A stretch of 64,000 bases of DNA from the NCBI GenBank assembly GCA_016714045.1, contig JADJNY010000003.1:248001-312000 (forward strand). Direction: 5' to 3'. Under the pieces are notes generated by a model that worked only from the letters and a program-made list of their open reading frames with translations, ran no database searches and was not told the origin of the DNA. A program made the position numbers and the translations under genes. Origin of the DNA: Planctomycetota bacterium (GTDB lineage Bacteria > Planctomycetota > UBA1135 > GCA-002686595). Position 1 is the first letter of the stretch; each line of letters begins with the position of its first letter. Below, one piece after another: positions 1 through 8,950 of this stretch.

Positions 1-1
1 C

Positions 2-3000
2 ATGGCGATCGGCTCCTTCGTCGCGTGGCGCATGCCCGTCGACGTGTTTCCCGACCTCACCGCGCCGACGGTGACGATCCTCACCGAAGGTCGCGGCCTC
101 TCGCCGGGGGAGATGGAGACGCAGGTCACGTTCCCGATCGAGGCCGCGATGAACGGCGCCGCGGACGTGCGGCGCGTCCGCTCGGGCACGGCCGTGGGCA
201 TCTCGGTCGTGTGGGTCGAGTTCGAGTGGGGGGCCGACGTGAACCGTGCGCGCCAGACGGTCACGGAGCGCCTCGCGTCCGTGGTCGGCGGCCTGCCCGA
301 AGGCGTCGAGGCGCCCAAGCTCGCGCCCGTCTCGTCGATCATGGGCGAGGTCCTCTTCCTGTCGCTGACGTCCGACCGGCACGACGGCCTCGCGCTCCGG
401 TCCATCGCGGACACGCAGGTGCGCCGGCGCCTGCTCTCCGTCTCCGGCGTGTCGCAGGTGACGCCGATCGGCGGCGCGGAGAAGCAGTATCAAGTCGTGC
501 TGGCGCCCGAAAGGTTGCGCGCGTTCGACCTCGGCGTCGAAGACGTGATCGCGGCCCTGGGCGAAGCGAACGAGAACGTCGCGGGCGGCGTGCTCGTCCG
601 CGGGTCGCAGGAGACGATCGTCGAGGGCATCGGTCGCGTGCGCACGACGGCCGACATCGAGGACACGGTCGTGGCACGGCGCGGCGAGCGCGTCGTGACG
701 GTCCGCGACCTCGGCGTCGTGGGCATCGGCGGCGCGCTGCAACGCGGGACCGGTTCGGCGTCGCGCCGCGGGCCGGATTGGGAGCCGATCATCGAGCCGG
801 CCGTGATCCTCGCCGTGCAGAAACAGCCGAGCGCGAACACGCTCGAGCTCACGGAGCGCCTCGACGCGGTCCTCGCCGAGCTCCAAGGCTCCCTTCCCGA
901 AGGCATGCGGGTCGACGCGAACCTCTTCCGGCAGGCGACGTTCATCGAGCATTCGCTGCGCAACACGACGACCGCGCTGGTGGAGGGCGCCTTCATGGTG
1001 GTCCTCGTCGTGATCGCCTTCCTGGCGAGCGCTCGAGCGAGCCTCGTGACGCTCGTCGCGCTCCCGCTCTCGCTCGTGGTCGCGGTGCTCGTGCTCCGCA
1101 TGCTCGGGGACAGCATCAACACGATGACGCTCGGCGGGATGGCGATCGCGATCGGAGCGCTCGTCGACGACGCAATCATCGACGTCGAGAACGTCGTCCG
1201 ACGCCTGCGCGAGAACGCCGTGGCGGAGGTCGCGAAACGCCGGCCCGTGCTCCAGGTGGTCTACTCGGCCAGCGTCGAGGTGCGCGCCTCGATCGTGCTC
1301 GCGACCGTGATCATCCTGCTCGTGTTCACGCCGCTCTTCCTGCTCTCCGGCGTCGAGGGGCGTCTCTTGCGACCGCTGGGGGTCGCGTTCGTCGTGTCCC
1401 TCGCGGCGTCGATGCTGACGGCGCTCACGCTGACGCCCGCACTGTGCTCCCTGCTCTTGCCCCGCAGCAAGACCGTGGTCGCGGGCGCGAAGCCGCCGCT
1501 CGTCCGCATGTTGGAGCGCGCGTATTCGCGGCCGCTCGACTGGGCGCTCGCGCACCCCTGGCTCGCCGCCGTGCCCGCGCTCGGGTTGTTCGTCTGGGCG
1601 TTCGCCGCCGGGGCGCGCATGGGGCGCAACTTCCTGCCCGAGTTCAACGAAGGCGCGCTCGTCGTCGGGCTCGTCACGGTGCCCGGCACGTCCCTCGCGC
1701 AGAGCGACGAGCTCGCGCACCAGGTCGAGCTCGCGCTCATGCAGCACGCCGAGATCGCCGCCATCGGACGCCGCACCGGTCGCGCCGAGGAGGACGAACA
1801 CGTGCAAGGCGTCGAGGCGAGCGAGATCGACCTGACGCTCGACATGGACGCGCCCGAGCGCCTCGGGAAGCCGCGGAGGACGAAGGCCGAGCTCCTCGAA
1901 GCGCTGCGCAACGACCTCCACGCCATCCCGGGCGTCCAGGCGACCTTCGGCCAGCCGATCAGCCATCGCATCGACCACATGCTGTCGGGGACGCGCGCGA
2001 GCGTGGCCGTGAAGATCTTCGGCGACGATCTCGGCGAACTGCGCGAGCTCGCGGCGCGCGTCGAGAGGATCATGGGCGCCGTGCCGGGCGTCGTGGACCT
2101 GTCGAGCGAGCAACAGGAGCTCGTTCCCTCCCTGCGCGTCGAGTTCGACCGTGAGGCCCTCGCGCGGCACGGCTCGAGCGTCGCGCAAGCAGGGCTCGCG
2201 CTCGCGGCCGCGACGCGTGGCGCGGTCGCGGGAGAGGTGCTGGAGGGGCCCAACGCCTACGACCTCGTCGTGCGCACGGGGAGCACCGCCGAGCTGTCGG
2301 AGGCGACGCTTGCCGAGACCCTCGTGGGCACTCCCGGGGGCGCGCTCGTGCCGCTGCGCGCGCTCGCCGCGCTGCGCGAGGACCGCACGCCGAACTTCAT
2401 CGGCCGCGAGAAAGTGCAGCGCAAGATCGTCGTCATGTGCAACGTCGCGGGGCGCGACGTGCGCAGCGTGGTCGACGACGTACGCGCGTCGGTCGAGCGC
2501 TCGGTCGAGTTGCCCGTCGGCTATCACGTGGAGTACGGAGGACAGTTCGAGAGCGGCGAATCGACGGGTGAGTTGCTCGCCGGCCTCGGCGCCCTCTTGG
2601 TGCTGGGCATCGCCGGACTGCTCTACTTCATGTTCGGCTCCGCGCGCGACACGGCGCTGATCATGCTCAACCTCCCGCTCGCGTTGATCGGCGGCGTGCT
2701 CGGAGTCCATCTGTCGGGCGGGGTCCTCTCCGTGGCCTCGATCATCGGCTTCATCACGGTCTTCGGCGTCGCGGCGCGCAACGGGATCATGATGGTGTCG
2801 CACATCCGGCATCTGCAGGAGCACGAGGGCGTCGGTGACTTCCGCACCGCGGTGCGCATGGGCGCGTTGGAGCGGCTGTCGCCGATCCTGATGACCGCGC
2901 TCGCCGCGGGCCTCGCACTCGTGCCGCTCGCGTTGCGCGGCGAGGAACCGGGCAGCGAGATCCTGACGCCGATGGCCGTCGTCATCCTGTGCGGGCTCGC

Positions 3001-3112
3001 CTCGGCCACGATCCTAAACATGGTGGTCGTCCCCGCGCTCTACCTGCGATTCGGCCGTCCTGTGCAGGAGAAGGAGCTCGTGCGCGAGCCCATGGAGGTG
3101 CGCCATGCGTGA
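2..3112 (+). CDS. RND heavy-metal-type efflux pump, inner-membrane subunit (5' partial)
   Basis: Proton-driven inner-membrane subunit of a tripartite RND pump, closest in style to CzcA/CusA (HME family), exporting substrate from periplasm or inner leaflet through an outer-membrane channel. The helix carrying ALVDDAIIDVENVVRR near residue 389 and the C-terminal stretch GVAARNGIMMVSHIRHL are typical of this family, and two porter-domain halves each followed by hydrophobic blocks are visible. The 1036 residues are near full length, but the window opens inside the N-terminus: the first transmembrane helix is missing, so about 25 residues lie to the left. The stop overlaps the start of the outer-membrane partner by 8 bases, indicating one operon; the adaptor protein is presumably upstream. 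The exact metal or substrate cannot be read from sequence. Confidence 0.93.
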   Translation: MAIGSFVAWRMPVDVFPDLTAPTVTILTEGRGLSPGEMETQVTFPIEAAMNGAADVRRVRSGTAVGISVVWVEFEWGADVNRARQTVTERLASVVGGLPEGVEAPKLAPVSSIMGEVLFLSLTSDRHDGLALRSIADTQVRRRLLSVSGVSQVTPIGGAEKQYQVVLAPERLRAFDLGVEDVIAALGEANENVAGGVLVRGSQETIVEGIGRVRTTADIEDTVVARRGERVVTVRDLGVVGIGGALQRGTGSASRRGPDWEPIIEPAVILAVQKQPSANTLELTERLDAVLAELQGSLPEGMRVDANLFRQATFIEHSLRNTTTALVEGAFMVVLVVIAFLASARASLVTLVALPLSLVVAVLVLRMLGDSINTMTLGGMAIAIGALVDDAIIDVENVVRRLRENAVAEVAKRRPVLQVVYSASVEVRASIVLATVIILLVFTPLFLLSGVEGRLLRPLGVAFVVSLAASMLTALTLTPALCSLLLPRSKTVVAGAKPPLVRMLERAYSRPLDWALAHPWLAAVPALGLFVWAFAAGARMGRNFLPEFNEGALVVGLVTVPGTSLAQSDELAHQVELALMQHAEIAAIGRRTGRAEEDEHVQGVEASEIDLTLDMDAPERLGKPRRTKAELLEALRNDLHAIPGVQATFGQPISHRIDHMLSGTRASVAVKIFGDDLGELRELAARVERIMGAVPGVVDLSSEQQELVPSLRVEFDREALARHGSSVAQAGLALAAATRGAVAGEVLEGPNAYDLVVRTGSTAELSEATLAETLVGTPGGALVPLRALAALREDRTPNFIGREKVQRKIVVMCNVAGRDVRSVVDDVRASVERSVELPVGYHVEYGGQFESGESTGELLAGLGALLVLGIAGLLYFMFGSARDTALIMLNLPLALIGGVLGVHLSGGVLSVASIIGFITVFGVAARNGIMMVSHIRHLQEHEGVGDFRTAVRMGALERLSPILMTALAAGLALVPLALRGEEPGSEILTPMAVVILCGLASATILNMVVVPALYLRFGRPVQEKELVREPMEVRHA

Positions 3113-4526
3113 TCCCCGACCCGTCGCGTCGCTCGCTTCCCTCGTCCTCTTCGTCGCGGCGAGTTGCTCGACCGCTCGCGTCGATCCGACCGCCGACCAG
3201 GCTCGAGCGCGGGAGCTGATCCGCTCCGCGACGGGCCGTTCCGACGTCCACGACCCCACGGCGGCGCCCCAGACGGCGGCGGAGCTCGATGCGCTCCTGG
3301 CGGATGGGCTCGCGCTCGACGAGGCCCTGCGCATCGCGCTCCTCGAGAATCGTGGACTGCAGGCCGCCTTCGCGGAGCTCGGCATCGCGCGCGCGGACTT
3401 CGTGCAGTCGGGTCTCGTGCGCAATCCGCGGCTGGGCGTCGGCGTCCTCCTGCCGTCGGGCGGGGGGCGGACGAAGCTCGGGCTCGACCTCGTGCAGAGC
3501 CTGTTCGAGCTGTGGGAGCTCCCGGCGCGCGAGGCCGCCGCGGAGGCGGTCGTCGAAGAGCGCGTCCTCGAACTCGCGCGGGCCGCGTCGGAGCTCGTCG
3601 TGGCGACCAGGGACGCGTACCACGCGTGCGTGGCGGCGCGGGAGCTCGCCGACTCCGCGCGCGAGAGTGAGCGGATCGCGGCAGATGTCCTCGCGGCGGT
3701 CGAGGAGCGCGAGCGCGGCGGCGTCGCTTCGCGTCCCGACGTCGAGCTCGCGCGCGGGCGGGCGCTGTCGGCCCGACTCGAGTCCCTCCGCGTGCAGCGC
3801 GAGGAGCTCGGCGCGCGGCGCGAGCTCGCTCGGCAGCTGTCGCTCGAGCGCGAGGTCGGCGACGTGGCGCTCGTCGACGCGCTGCCGGCGCCGGAGCTGC
3901 TCGGGATCGATCGCGAGGATCTGGTCGGTCGCGCGCGGGCGGCGCGGCTCGACCTGCGCGCCTCTTCGGCCCGCGTCGAGGCCGCGCGTGCGCGCGTCGC
4001 GCTCGAGCGCCGCCGCGCGATGCCGGAGGTCGAGGGCTCCGCGAGCTTGGAACGGCCGGAGCGCGGCTCCGAGGTCGGGGCGCTGTCGGGGCTGGGCGCG
4101 ACGGTGGAGCTCCCGATCTTCGACACGAACGCAGCGCAGGTCCGTCGCGCGGAGTTCGAGCTCGAGCGGCTCCAGCGGCTCCACGAGGCGCTGGAGCGCG
4201 ACGTCGACGCGGACGTCCGTTCCGCCGCCGACCGGGCCGCGATCGCCGCGGCGGAGGCCCGCTTCGTCGAGGAAGAGCTGCTTCCCATGACGGGACGCGC
4301 AGCCGGGCTCGCTCGCGAGGCCTACGCGCTCGGCGACGTGACGCTGCTCGCGCTGTTCGAGCACCAGCGCGCGGAGCTCGAGGCGCGGCGCGCGCGGACC
4401 GCGGCTCGGCTCGAGGCCGCGCGGGCGCGCGGCGAAGTCGAGCGCGCGGCGGGGGCGGCGATCGAGGTCCTGCGTGCGCAAACGGCCGCCGATTCCTCCT
4501 CGGGAAGCCCCGTGCGCGCGCCGTAG
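3105..4526 (+). CDS. TolC-like outer-membrane efflux lipoprotein
   Basis: Outer-membrane channel subunit partnering the RND protein just upstream. The 473-residue protein starts with a hydrophobic signal ending in a plausible lipobox (VAAS-Cys at about residue 22), followed by Ala/Arg/Glu-rich helical repeats of the outer membrane efflux protein (OEP) family. LDEALRIALLENRGLQAAF around residue 70 is a classic OEP repeat start, and DAYHACVAA and ARLDLRASSARVEAARARV match the long coiled-coil helices. The start ATG lies inside the last codons of the RND gene, so translation is probably coupled. Substrate specificity is unknown. Confidence in the family is high; the lipoprotein call is an inference from the short lipobox. 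Confidence 0.9.
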   Translation: MRDPRPVASLASLVLFVAASCSTARVDPTADQARARELIRSATGRSDVHDPTAAPQTAAELDALLADGLALDEALRIALLENRGLQAAFAELGIARADFVQSGLVRNPRLGVGVLLPSGGGRTKLGLDLVQSLFELWELPAREAAAEAVVEERVLELARAASELVVATRDAYHACVAARELADSARESERIAADVLAAVEERERGGVASRPDVELARGRALSARLESLRVQREELGARRELARQLSLEREVGDVALVDALPAPELLGIDREDLVGRARAARLDLRASSARVEAARARVALERRRAMPEVEGSASLERPERGSEVGALSGLGATVELPIFDTNAAQVRRAEFELERLQRLHEALERDVDADVRSAADRAAIAAAEARFVEEELLPMTGRAAGLAREAYALGDVTLLALFEHQRAELEARRARTAARLEAARARGEVERAAGAAIEVLRAQTAADSSSGSPVRAP

Positions 4527-4529
4527 ACT
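4524..4529 (+). promoter_or_regulatory. -10-like hexamer TAGACT directly before the MFS gene
   Basis: TAGACT ends 6 bases before the ATG at 4536, which would place transcription start at or next to the start codon and give a leaderless mRNA. No convincing -35 box is seen. Similar TAnnnT hexamers precede several other + strand genes in this TA-poor sequence. Confidence 0.35.
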
Positions 4530-4535
4530 CGCGGG

Positions 4536-5852
4536 ATGGACCCGGCGACGAACGAACGACGACCGAGCGCGATCTCGAGCGGGCGCGCGTGGTGGGGCGT
4601 CGGCGTACTGCTCGTCGTGTACGCGCTCGCGTTCGTCGACCGGCAGATGCTCGCGCTCCTCGTGCAGCCGATCCGCGACGACCTCGGGCTGTCGTTGACC
4701 GAGTTCGGGTACCTGCACGGCCTCTCGTTCGCGCTCTTCTACACGCTGCTCGGGATCCCGCTCGCGCGCATCGCGGATACGGGCAGCCGCCGCGGGCTCG
4801 TCGCGGCCGGGCTCGTCGCGTGGAGCGCGATGACCGTGCTCTGCGGACGCGCGACGAGCTTCGCGCAGCTGTTCCTCGCGCGCGTCGGCGTCGGCGTGGG
4901 CGAGGCGGCGCTGTCGCCCGCGGCGTATTCGTGGATCGCGGACGCGTTCCCGCGCGACCGACGCTCGGTCGCGATCAGCGTCTACTCGGCCGGCATCTAC
5001 CTCGGCTCGGGGCTCTCCTTCGTGCTCGGCGGCGCGCTCGTCGAGCTCGCGTCGCAGCGCGGAGCCGTCGAGTGGCCGGTGCTCGGTCACGTCCGCTCGT
5101 GGCAGCTTCCGCTCGTGCTCGCGGGGCTCGCGGGCCTCGTGCTCGCGCCGCTCGCATGAACGCTGCGCGAACCGCCGCGCGTCGGCGCGGGAGCGGCCAC
5201 GCCTCCGCTCGCGGAGCTCGCGCGCTGGATCGCGCGGCACGCGCGCGCGTTCGTCGCGCACCACGGCGGTTTCGCGCTCCTCTCCATGTCGGGCTACGCG
5301 GTGAACGTGTGGACCGTGTTCCTGCTCGAACGCCACCTCGGCATGGCGAAGACGACGGCGAGCACGAGCTACGGCCTCGTCCTCGGCCTCGGCGGCGCGT
5401 TCGGCGTGCTCCTCGGCGGCGTCCTCGCCGACCGGTGGCGCGCGCGCGGAGTGGTCGACGCGAACGTGCGCGTCGGCGCGCTGGCTGGATTCGTCGCGGC
5501 GCCGTTCGCGTTCGCGTTCCCGCTCGTCGGCAGCGCGGAGCTCGCGCTCTTCCTCCTCGTGCCGCTTTCGATCGCGACCGCGGCTGGGTTCGGCGTCGCG
5601 GCCGCGGGCGTGGTCGAGCTCGTCCCGCCGGTCCTGCGCGGTCGCGCGTCGGCGGTCTACTTGTTCGTGATCAACGCCGCGGGGCTCGGCCTCGGCGTGC
5701 AGGTCGGGTGGGTCGCGGAGCACGCGCTCGACGGCGAGGGCTCGTTCCCGATGGCGCTGGCGCTCGTCGGCGGGCTCTCGGCGCTCGGCGCGGGCGCGCT
5801 GCTCGCGTCGGGCGCGCGCGCGCACGCCGCGTGCGTCCGCTCACTTGCGTGA
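4536..5852 (+). pseudogene. MFS transporter interrupted by an in-frame TGA
   Basis: A 12-helix major facilitator superfamily transporter (spinster/sugar-phosphate-like style) read in one frame from 4536 to 5852 except for a single TGA at 5157-5159. The first half (about 207 codons) has DRQMLALLVQPIRDDLG after helix 1 and GVGVGEAALSPAAYSWIADA, both typical of the N-terminal bundle. Immediately after the TGA the same frame continues with TLREPPR, the usual loop after helix 6, and then helices 7-12 from FALLSMSGYAVNVW. The ATG at 5286 would start inside helix 7, so two independent half-transporters are unlikely. Codon use is unchanged across the stop, pointing to a recent nonsense change or a sequence error. 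The 3' end overlaps the convergent gene by 12 bases. Confidence 0.8.
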
Positions 5853-6449
5853 GCTCGAACGACGGCGCGGCGCGGCGCGTTTCGATCGTTGAGCGCGGCC
5901 GCGCACGGGGCGCTCGAAGCGCCACGCTTCCTTGCCGCCGTCGAGCTCGCGCACGAACGCCATCTCGGCCGCGAGCGTCTTCGACGCCTTCTTCGGCGAC
6001 TCCTTCGGGTTCAGGCAGAAGAGGTCCCACGCCTCGCCCTTCACCTTCCACTGGCGCACGTGCCAGACGCCCGACTTCGAGCGCTCGAGCGGGAACGCGA
6101 TGCAGCGCCACGGCTTGTACTTCCAGCGGTCGCCTTCGCTCGCGCCGACCTTGTGCAGCACGCAACCTTCGTTGTGGAACACGCACCAGCCGTCGACGAC
6201 GGCGAGCGCGCGCAGACCTTCCTTCTTGCGCTCGGTGCGGAAGCCCTTCGTCTCGACGACGGCGCGGGCCTTCGGCAGCAGGTGGGGGAGGATCTTCGCG
6301 AGGTTGGCCTCGATGCGCGCGTTCTCCGCCTCCTCGACCGGCGGCCGTCCGTTCTTGCAGCAGACGCCGCCGCACGTCGGGAACACGCAGTCGAAGCGTG
6401 CGGTATCGAGGCCGGCGATCGGGAGCTGTACGTCTTGCGGGCGCGTCAT
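5841..6449 (-). CDS. Cysteine-cluster protein (DUF3109/YkgJ-like)
   Basis: A 202-residue soluble protein with the spaced cysteines FPTCGGVCCKNGR near residue 23, then DGWCVFHNEGCVLH, KPWRCIAFPL and DLFCLNP. This pattern resembles DUF3109 or YkgJ-type CxxCC proteins, which are thought to bind zinc or an Fe-S cluster; no enzymatic role is established. The C-terminus is a basic Arg/Lys/Ser tail. A near-perfect Shine-Dalgarno (AGGAGG on the minus strand) stands just before the ATG, inside the end of the upstream GNAT gene, whose stop overlaps this start as ATGA. It is therefore the last gene of the five-gene aminomutase/ligase operon. Its function there is unknown; a metal- or cofactor-related role is a guess. 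Confidence 0.75.
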   Translation of the reverse strand: MTRPQDVQLPIAGLDTARFDCVFPTCGGVCCKNGRPPVEEAENARIEANLAKILPHLLPKARAVVETKGFRTERKKEGLRALAVVDGWCVFHNEGCVLHKVGASEGDRWKYKPWRCIAFPLERSKSGVWHVRQWKVKGEAWDLFCLNPKESPKKASKTLAAEMAFVRELDGGKEAWRFERPVRGRAQRSKRAAPRRRSSSRK

Positions 6450-6967
6450 CGGGTTCCTCCTAGCTGGATCGCGTACATCACTTTGTCGTCGCCGATCGCG
6501 TAGAAGTCGGGCACGCGCGCGACCTCGCGGCAGCCCGCGTGGCGTTCGTAGAAGCGCCGGGTCGGCGTGTAGGACGGCTTCGACGCCGTCTCGATCATCA
6601 CGAGCCGTCCGCCTTCGGCGCGGATCGCGTCCTCGACGGAGCGCATGAGCAGCGTGCCGACGCCGCGGCCGTGCAGCGCGGGGTCGACCGCGATCCAGTA
6701 CAGGTCCCACGTGCCGAGCGTCATCGGCGTCGCGCCGAAGCACGCGTAGCCGGCGACGGCGCCCGCGAGCTCGGCCACGACGAAGCGATACCCGACCTCG
6801 GGCCGCGCGTCGACGAGCTCGAGCGCGACGTCGATCTCGTCGTCGCGGAAGACGCCCGTCGCGCGCAGGATGCGCTCGATCGGCGCGCGGTCAGCGGGCG
6901 AGAGCGGCCGCAGCCGGACGGCGCCGTTCGCGGGCGTCGCGGACGATGCGTTCGACGAGCTCTTCAT
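6446..6967 (-). CDS. GNAT-family N-acetyltransferase
   Basis: A 173-residue acetyltransferase of the GNAT fold. Visible are the N-terminal RLRPLSPADRAPIERIL strand-helix, the acetyl-CoA loop in DPALHGRGVGTLLMRSV near residue 100 (the R/QxxGxG/A motif), and the late RRFYERHAGC block. It lies in the operon with lysine 2,3-aminomutase; in the known AblA-AblB pair an aminomutase and a GNAT enzyme make N-epsilon-acetyl-beta-lysine, so acetylation of a beta-lysine product is a reasonable inference, though sequence similarity to AblB itself was not tested. The ATG at 6967 has GGAGA in front but overlaps the preceding ligase gene by 77 bases, an unusually long overlap. The domain itself begins about residue 16, and no better start is visible. 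Confidence 0.85.
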   Translation of the reverse strand: MKSSSNASSATPANGAVRLRPLSPADRAPIERILRATGVFRDDEIDVALELVDARPEVGYRFVVAELAGAVAGYACFGATPMTLGTWDLYWIAVDPALHGRGVGTLLMRSVEDAIRAEGGRLVMIETASKPSYTPTRRFYERHAGCREVARVPDFYAIGDDKVMYAIQLGGTR

Positions 6968-7934
6968 AGGGGATCTCCGCGCGCGCCGCGGCCTTGGCGA
7001 AGCCCGCGCCGGGCGACAGGTCGGGGTTCGGGTTCACGTCGAGCACGAGCGGCCCGCGCTCCTGGCACACGCGCAGGTCGACGCGGCCGTAGCCCGCGAG
7101 GCCGAGCTCCGCGTACGCCGCGAGCGCCGTTTCGCGCAGCGCCTTGTCGAGCGCGGGGTGGAGGTCCTTCACGGGCACGGGCATCGAGCCCTGGTACTCG
7201 TCGCTGTCCTCGACCCACTTCGCGGCGTAGGTGATCAAGCGCGGGCGGCCCTTCGGGAAGCCCGAGTAGTCGATCTCGGCGAGCGGGAGCACGCGCGCCG
7301 CCGCGCCGGAGCCGAGGATGCCGACGTTGAACTCGCGGCCGTCGACGAACTCCTCGACGAGCGCGGGTTGCGCGTACGTCGCGACGAGCCACGCGACGCG
7401 CTCGCGCAGCGCGGCTTCGTCCGCGACGACGGAGCCGACGTCGATGCCGTGGCTCGCGTCCTCGTGCGCGGGCTTCACGATCCAGCGCTTGCCGACGCCG
7501 AGCGGCGGCACGGCGTCGTTCGCCGCGCGCATCACGAAGCCGCGCGGGATCGGGACGCCCTTCGCGCGCAGCACGGAGCGCGTCAGCGGCTTGTCGAGCG
7601 CGATCGCGAGCGTCGTCGGCCCGGGGCCGGTGTAGGGGAGGTCCGCCCAATCGAGCAGCGCCGCCACGCGCGACTCGGCGCGCGCGTCCCCGGCGATCGA
7701 CTCGACGAGGTGGAAGACGACGTCGGGCTCGGTCGCGAGCAGCGACTCGAGCGTGGCGCGCGGGTCCGTCGTCGCCGTCGCGCGCAGGACCGTGTGACCG
7801 CGCGCACGGAGCGCGCGCTCGATCGCAGTCGCCATCTCGCCGACCGCGGCGACGGCGAGCGCGTCCTGGCTCGTGCCGTGCGCGAGCGAAGCGTCGCCGC
7901 TCTCGAGGAGCGTCACTCGGAGCGGCGCGCTCAC
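6891..7934 (-). CDS. ATP-grasp ligase, D-Ala-D-Ala-ligase-like (second of pair)
   Basis: A 347-residue ATP-grasp carboxylate-amine ligase related to D-alanine-D-alanine ligase. ATP-binding elements are RWIVKPAHEDASHGIDVG, LVEEFVDGREFNVGILG and the Mg-binding end GRVDLRV...LDVNPNPDLSPGAGF. It would activate a carboxylate as acyl-phosphate and join it to an amine. Start choice: a GTG at 7934 overlaps the stop of the preceding ligase as GTGA. It shares architecture but not close identity with that neighbour, so the two probably act in sequence on different bonds. Context (aminomutase and acetyltransferase in the same operon) argues against the ordinary peptidoglycan Ddl role and for a small specialised peptide or amide. 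Exact substrates cannot be read. Confidence 0.88.
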   Translation of the reverse strand: MSAPLRVTLLESGDASLAHGTSQDALAVAAVGEMATAIERALRARGHTVLRATATTDPRATLESLLATEPDVVFHLVESIAGDARAESRVAALLDWADLPYTGPGPTTLAIALDKPLTRSVLRAKGVPIPRGFVMRAANDAVPPLGVGKRWIVKPAHEDASHGIDVGSVVADEAALRERVAWLVATYAQPALVEEFVDGREFNVGILGSGAAARVLPLAEIDYSGFPKGRPRLITYAAKWVEDSDEYQGSMPVPVKDLHPALDKALRETALAAYAELGLAGYGRVDLRVCQERGPLVLDVNPNPDLSPGAGFAKAAARAEIPYEELVERIVRDARERRRPAAAALAR

Positions 7935-8950
7935 AACCCTTGCCTTTCGCGCGCGCCGTCGACGATCGCGCGCACGATGTCCGTGAACGAGACGCCGACC
8001 TTCCCAGCGAGCACGCACAGGTCGCCCGTGCGCGGGTTCAGGCCCGGCAGCGGGTTCACCTCGATGAAGCGCGGCGTGCCGCGCGCGTCGAAGCGCAGGT
8101 CGACGCGCGCGACGTCGCGGCACTCGAGCGCGTGGTAGGCGGCGAGCGCGAGCTCCTCCGCGGCGCGCACGCGCTCTGCGGGGAGGCGCGGCGGCACGTG
8201 GTACTCGACCTGGTTCTCCCAGTCGCGCTTCACCTCGAGCGAGTAGACGAAGCGCGAAGGATCGTCGACCTTCGGTGCCACCTCCATCGCGGCGATCACG
8301 CGCGCCTTCGCGCCGTTGCCGAGGATGCCGACGGTGAGCTCGCAACCTTCGAGGAACTCCTCGACGAGGACGGGCTCGCCGTAGTCCTTCGAGAGCCGCG
8401 CCACTTCGCGTTCGAGCGCGGCTGCGTCCTCGACGCGCGAGCTCTTGCGCACGCCCATGCTCGAGCCCTCGAACAGGGGCTTCGCGATGCGCGGCCAGCC
8501 GAGATCGAGCCGCGCGAGCTCGCGCGCGTCGCGCACGACGGCGCCGCGCGGAACGGCGAGGCCCTTCGACGCGACGATCGTCTTCGCGATCTCCTTGTCG
8601 AGCGTCGCCGCGAGCGTCAGCGGGTCGCTGTGCGTGAACGGGATCTGGAGCATCTCGCACACGGCGGGCACGTGTGCCTCGCGCGAGCGCGTGCCGAAGC
8701 CTTCGGCGAAGTTGAAGACGAGCTGCGGCGGGCGCGCGAGCGCCGCTTCCACGAACGCGCGGCCGCCGCCCATGCGCCGCGGGCGGTGCCCGAGCTCGGA
8801 GAGCGCGGCGCACAGCGCGTCGACGGTCGCGTCGCTGTCGTACTCCTCCAGGCGGTCGTCGGGACCGGTCGCGAGCTCGGGCCGGAGCTCGAGCTCGCGC
8901 TTCAGGTCGAACGCGAGCCCGATGTCGAGGCTCTTCGTCCCCGCGCTCAC
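7931..8950 (-). CDS. ATP-grasp ligase, D-Ala-D-Ala-ligase-like (first of pair)
   Basis: A 339-residue ATP-grasp ligase of the D-Ala-D-Ala ligase superfamily. FEGSSMGVRKSSRVED is the small flexible ATP loop, LVEEFLEGCELTVGILG the hinge segment, and RVDLRFDARGTPRFIEVNPLPGLNP the metal-binding end; QLVFNFAEGFGTRSREAHVPAVCE matches the N-terminal part around the first substrate site. The start is GTG at 8950, overlapping the aminomutase stop as GTGA; the stop in turn overlaps the next ligase. Such uninterrupted coupling implies co-synthesis of the whole set. It likely forms a peptide-like bond using the aminomutase product or a partner amino acid; this is inference from neighbourhood. Confidence 0.88.
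   Translation of the reverse strand: MSAGTKSLDIGLAFDLKRELELRPELATGPDDRLEEYDSDATVDALCAALSELGHRPRRMGGGRAFVEAALARPPQLVFNFAEGFGTRSREAHVPAVCEMLQIPFTHSDPLTLAATLDKEIAKTIVASKGLAVPRGAVVRDARELARLDLGWPRIAKPLFEGSSMGVRKSSRVEDAAALEREVARLSKDYGEPVLVEEFLEGCELTVGILGNGAKARVIAAMEVAPKVDDPSRFVYSLEVKRDWENQVEYHVPPRLPAERVRAAEELALAAYHALECRDVARVDLRFDARGTPRFIEVNPLPGLNPRTGDLCVLAGKVGVSFTDIVRAIVDGARERQGL

Noticed and set aside
5157..5159. Selenocysteine at the MFS TGA
   Set aside because: No SECIS-like hairpin is evident after the codon and MFS proteins do not carry selenocysteine at this loop.
2982..5825. Long minus-strand open frame (947 codons) opposite the efflux and MFS genes
   Set aside because: Arg/Glu/Ala-rich shadow frame caused by high GC; the opposite strand has clear conserved domains.
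6891..8950. Assigning the two ATP-grasp genes as ordinary peptidoglycan D-Ala-D-Ala ligases
   Set aside because: Two non-identical copies coupled to a lysine aminomutase and acetyltransferase do not fit cell-wall ddl context, which usually lies with mur genes.
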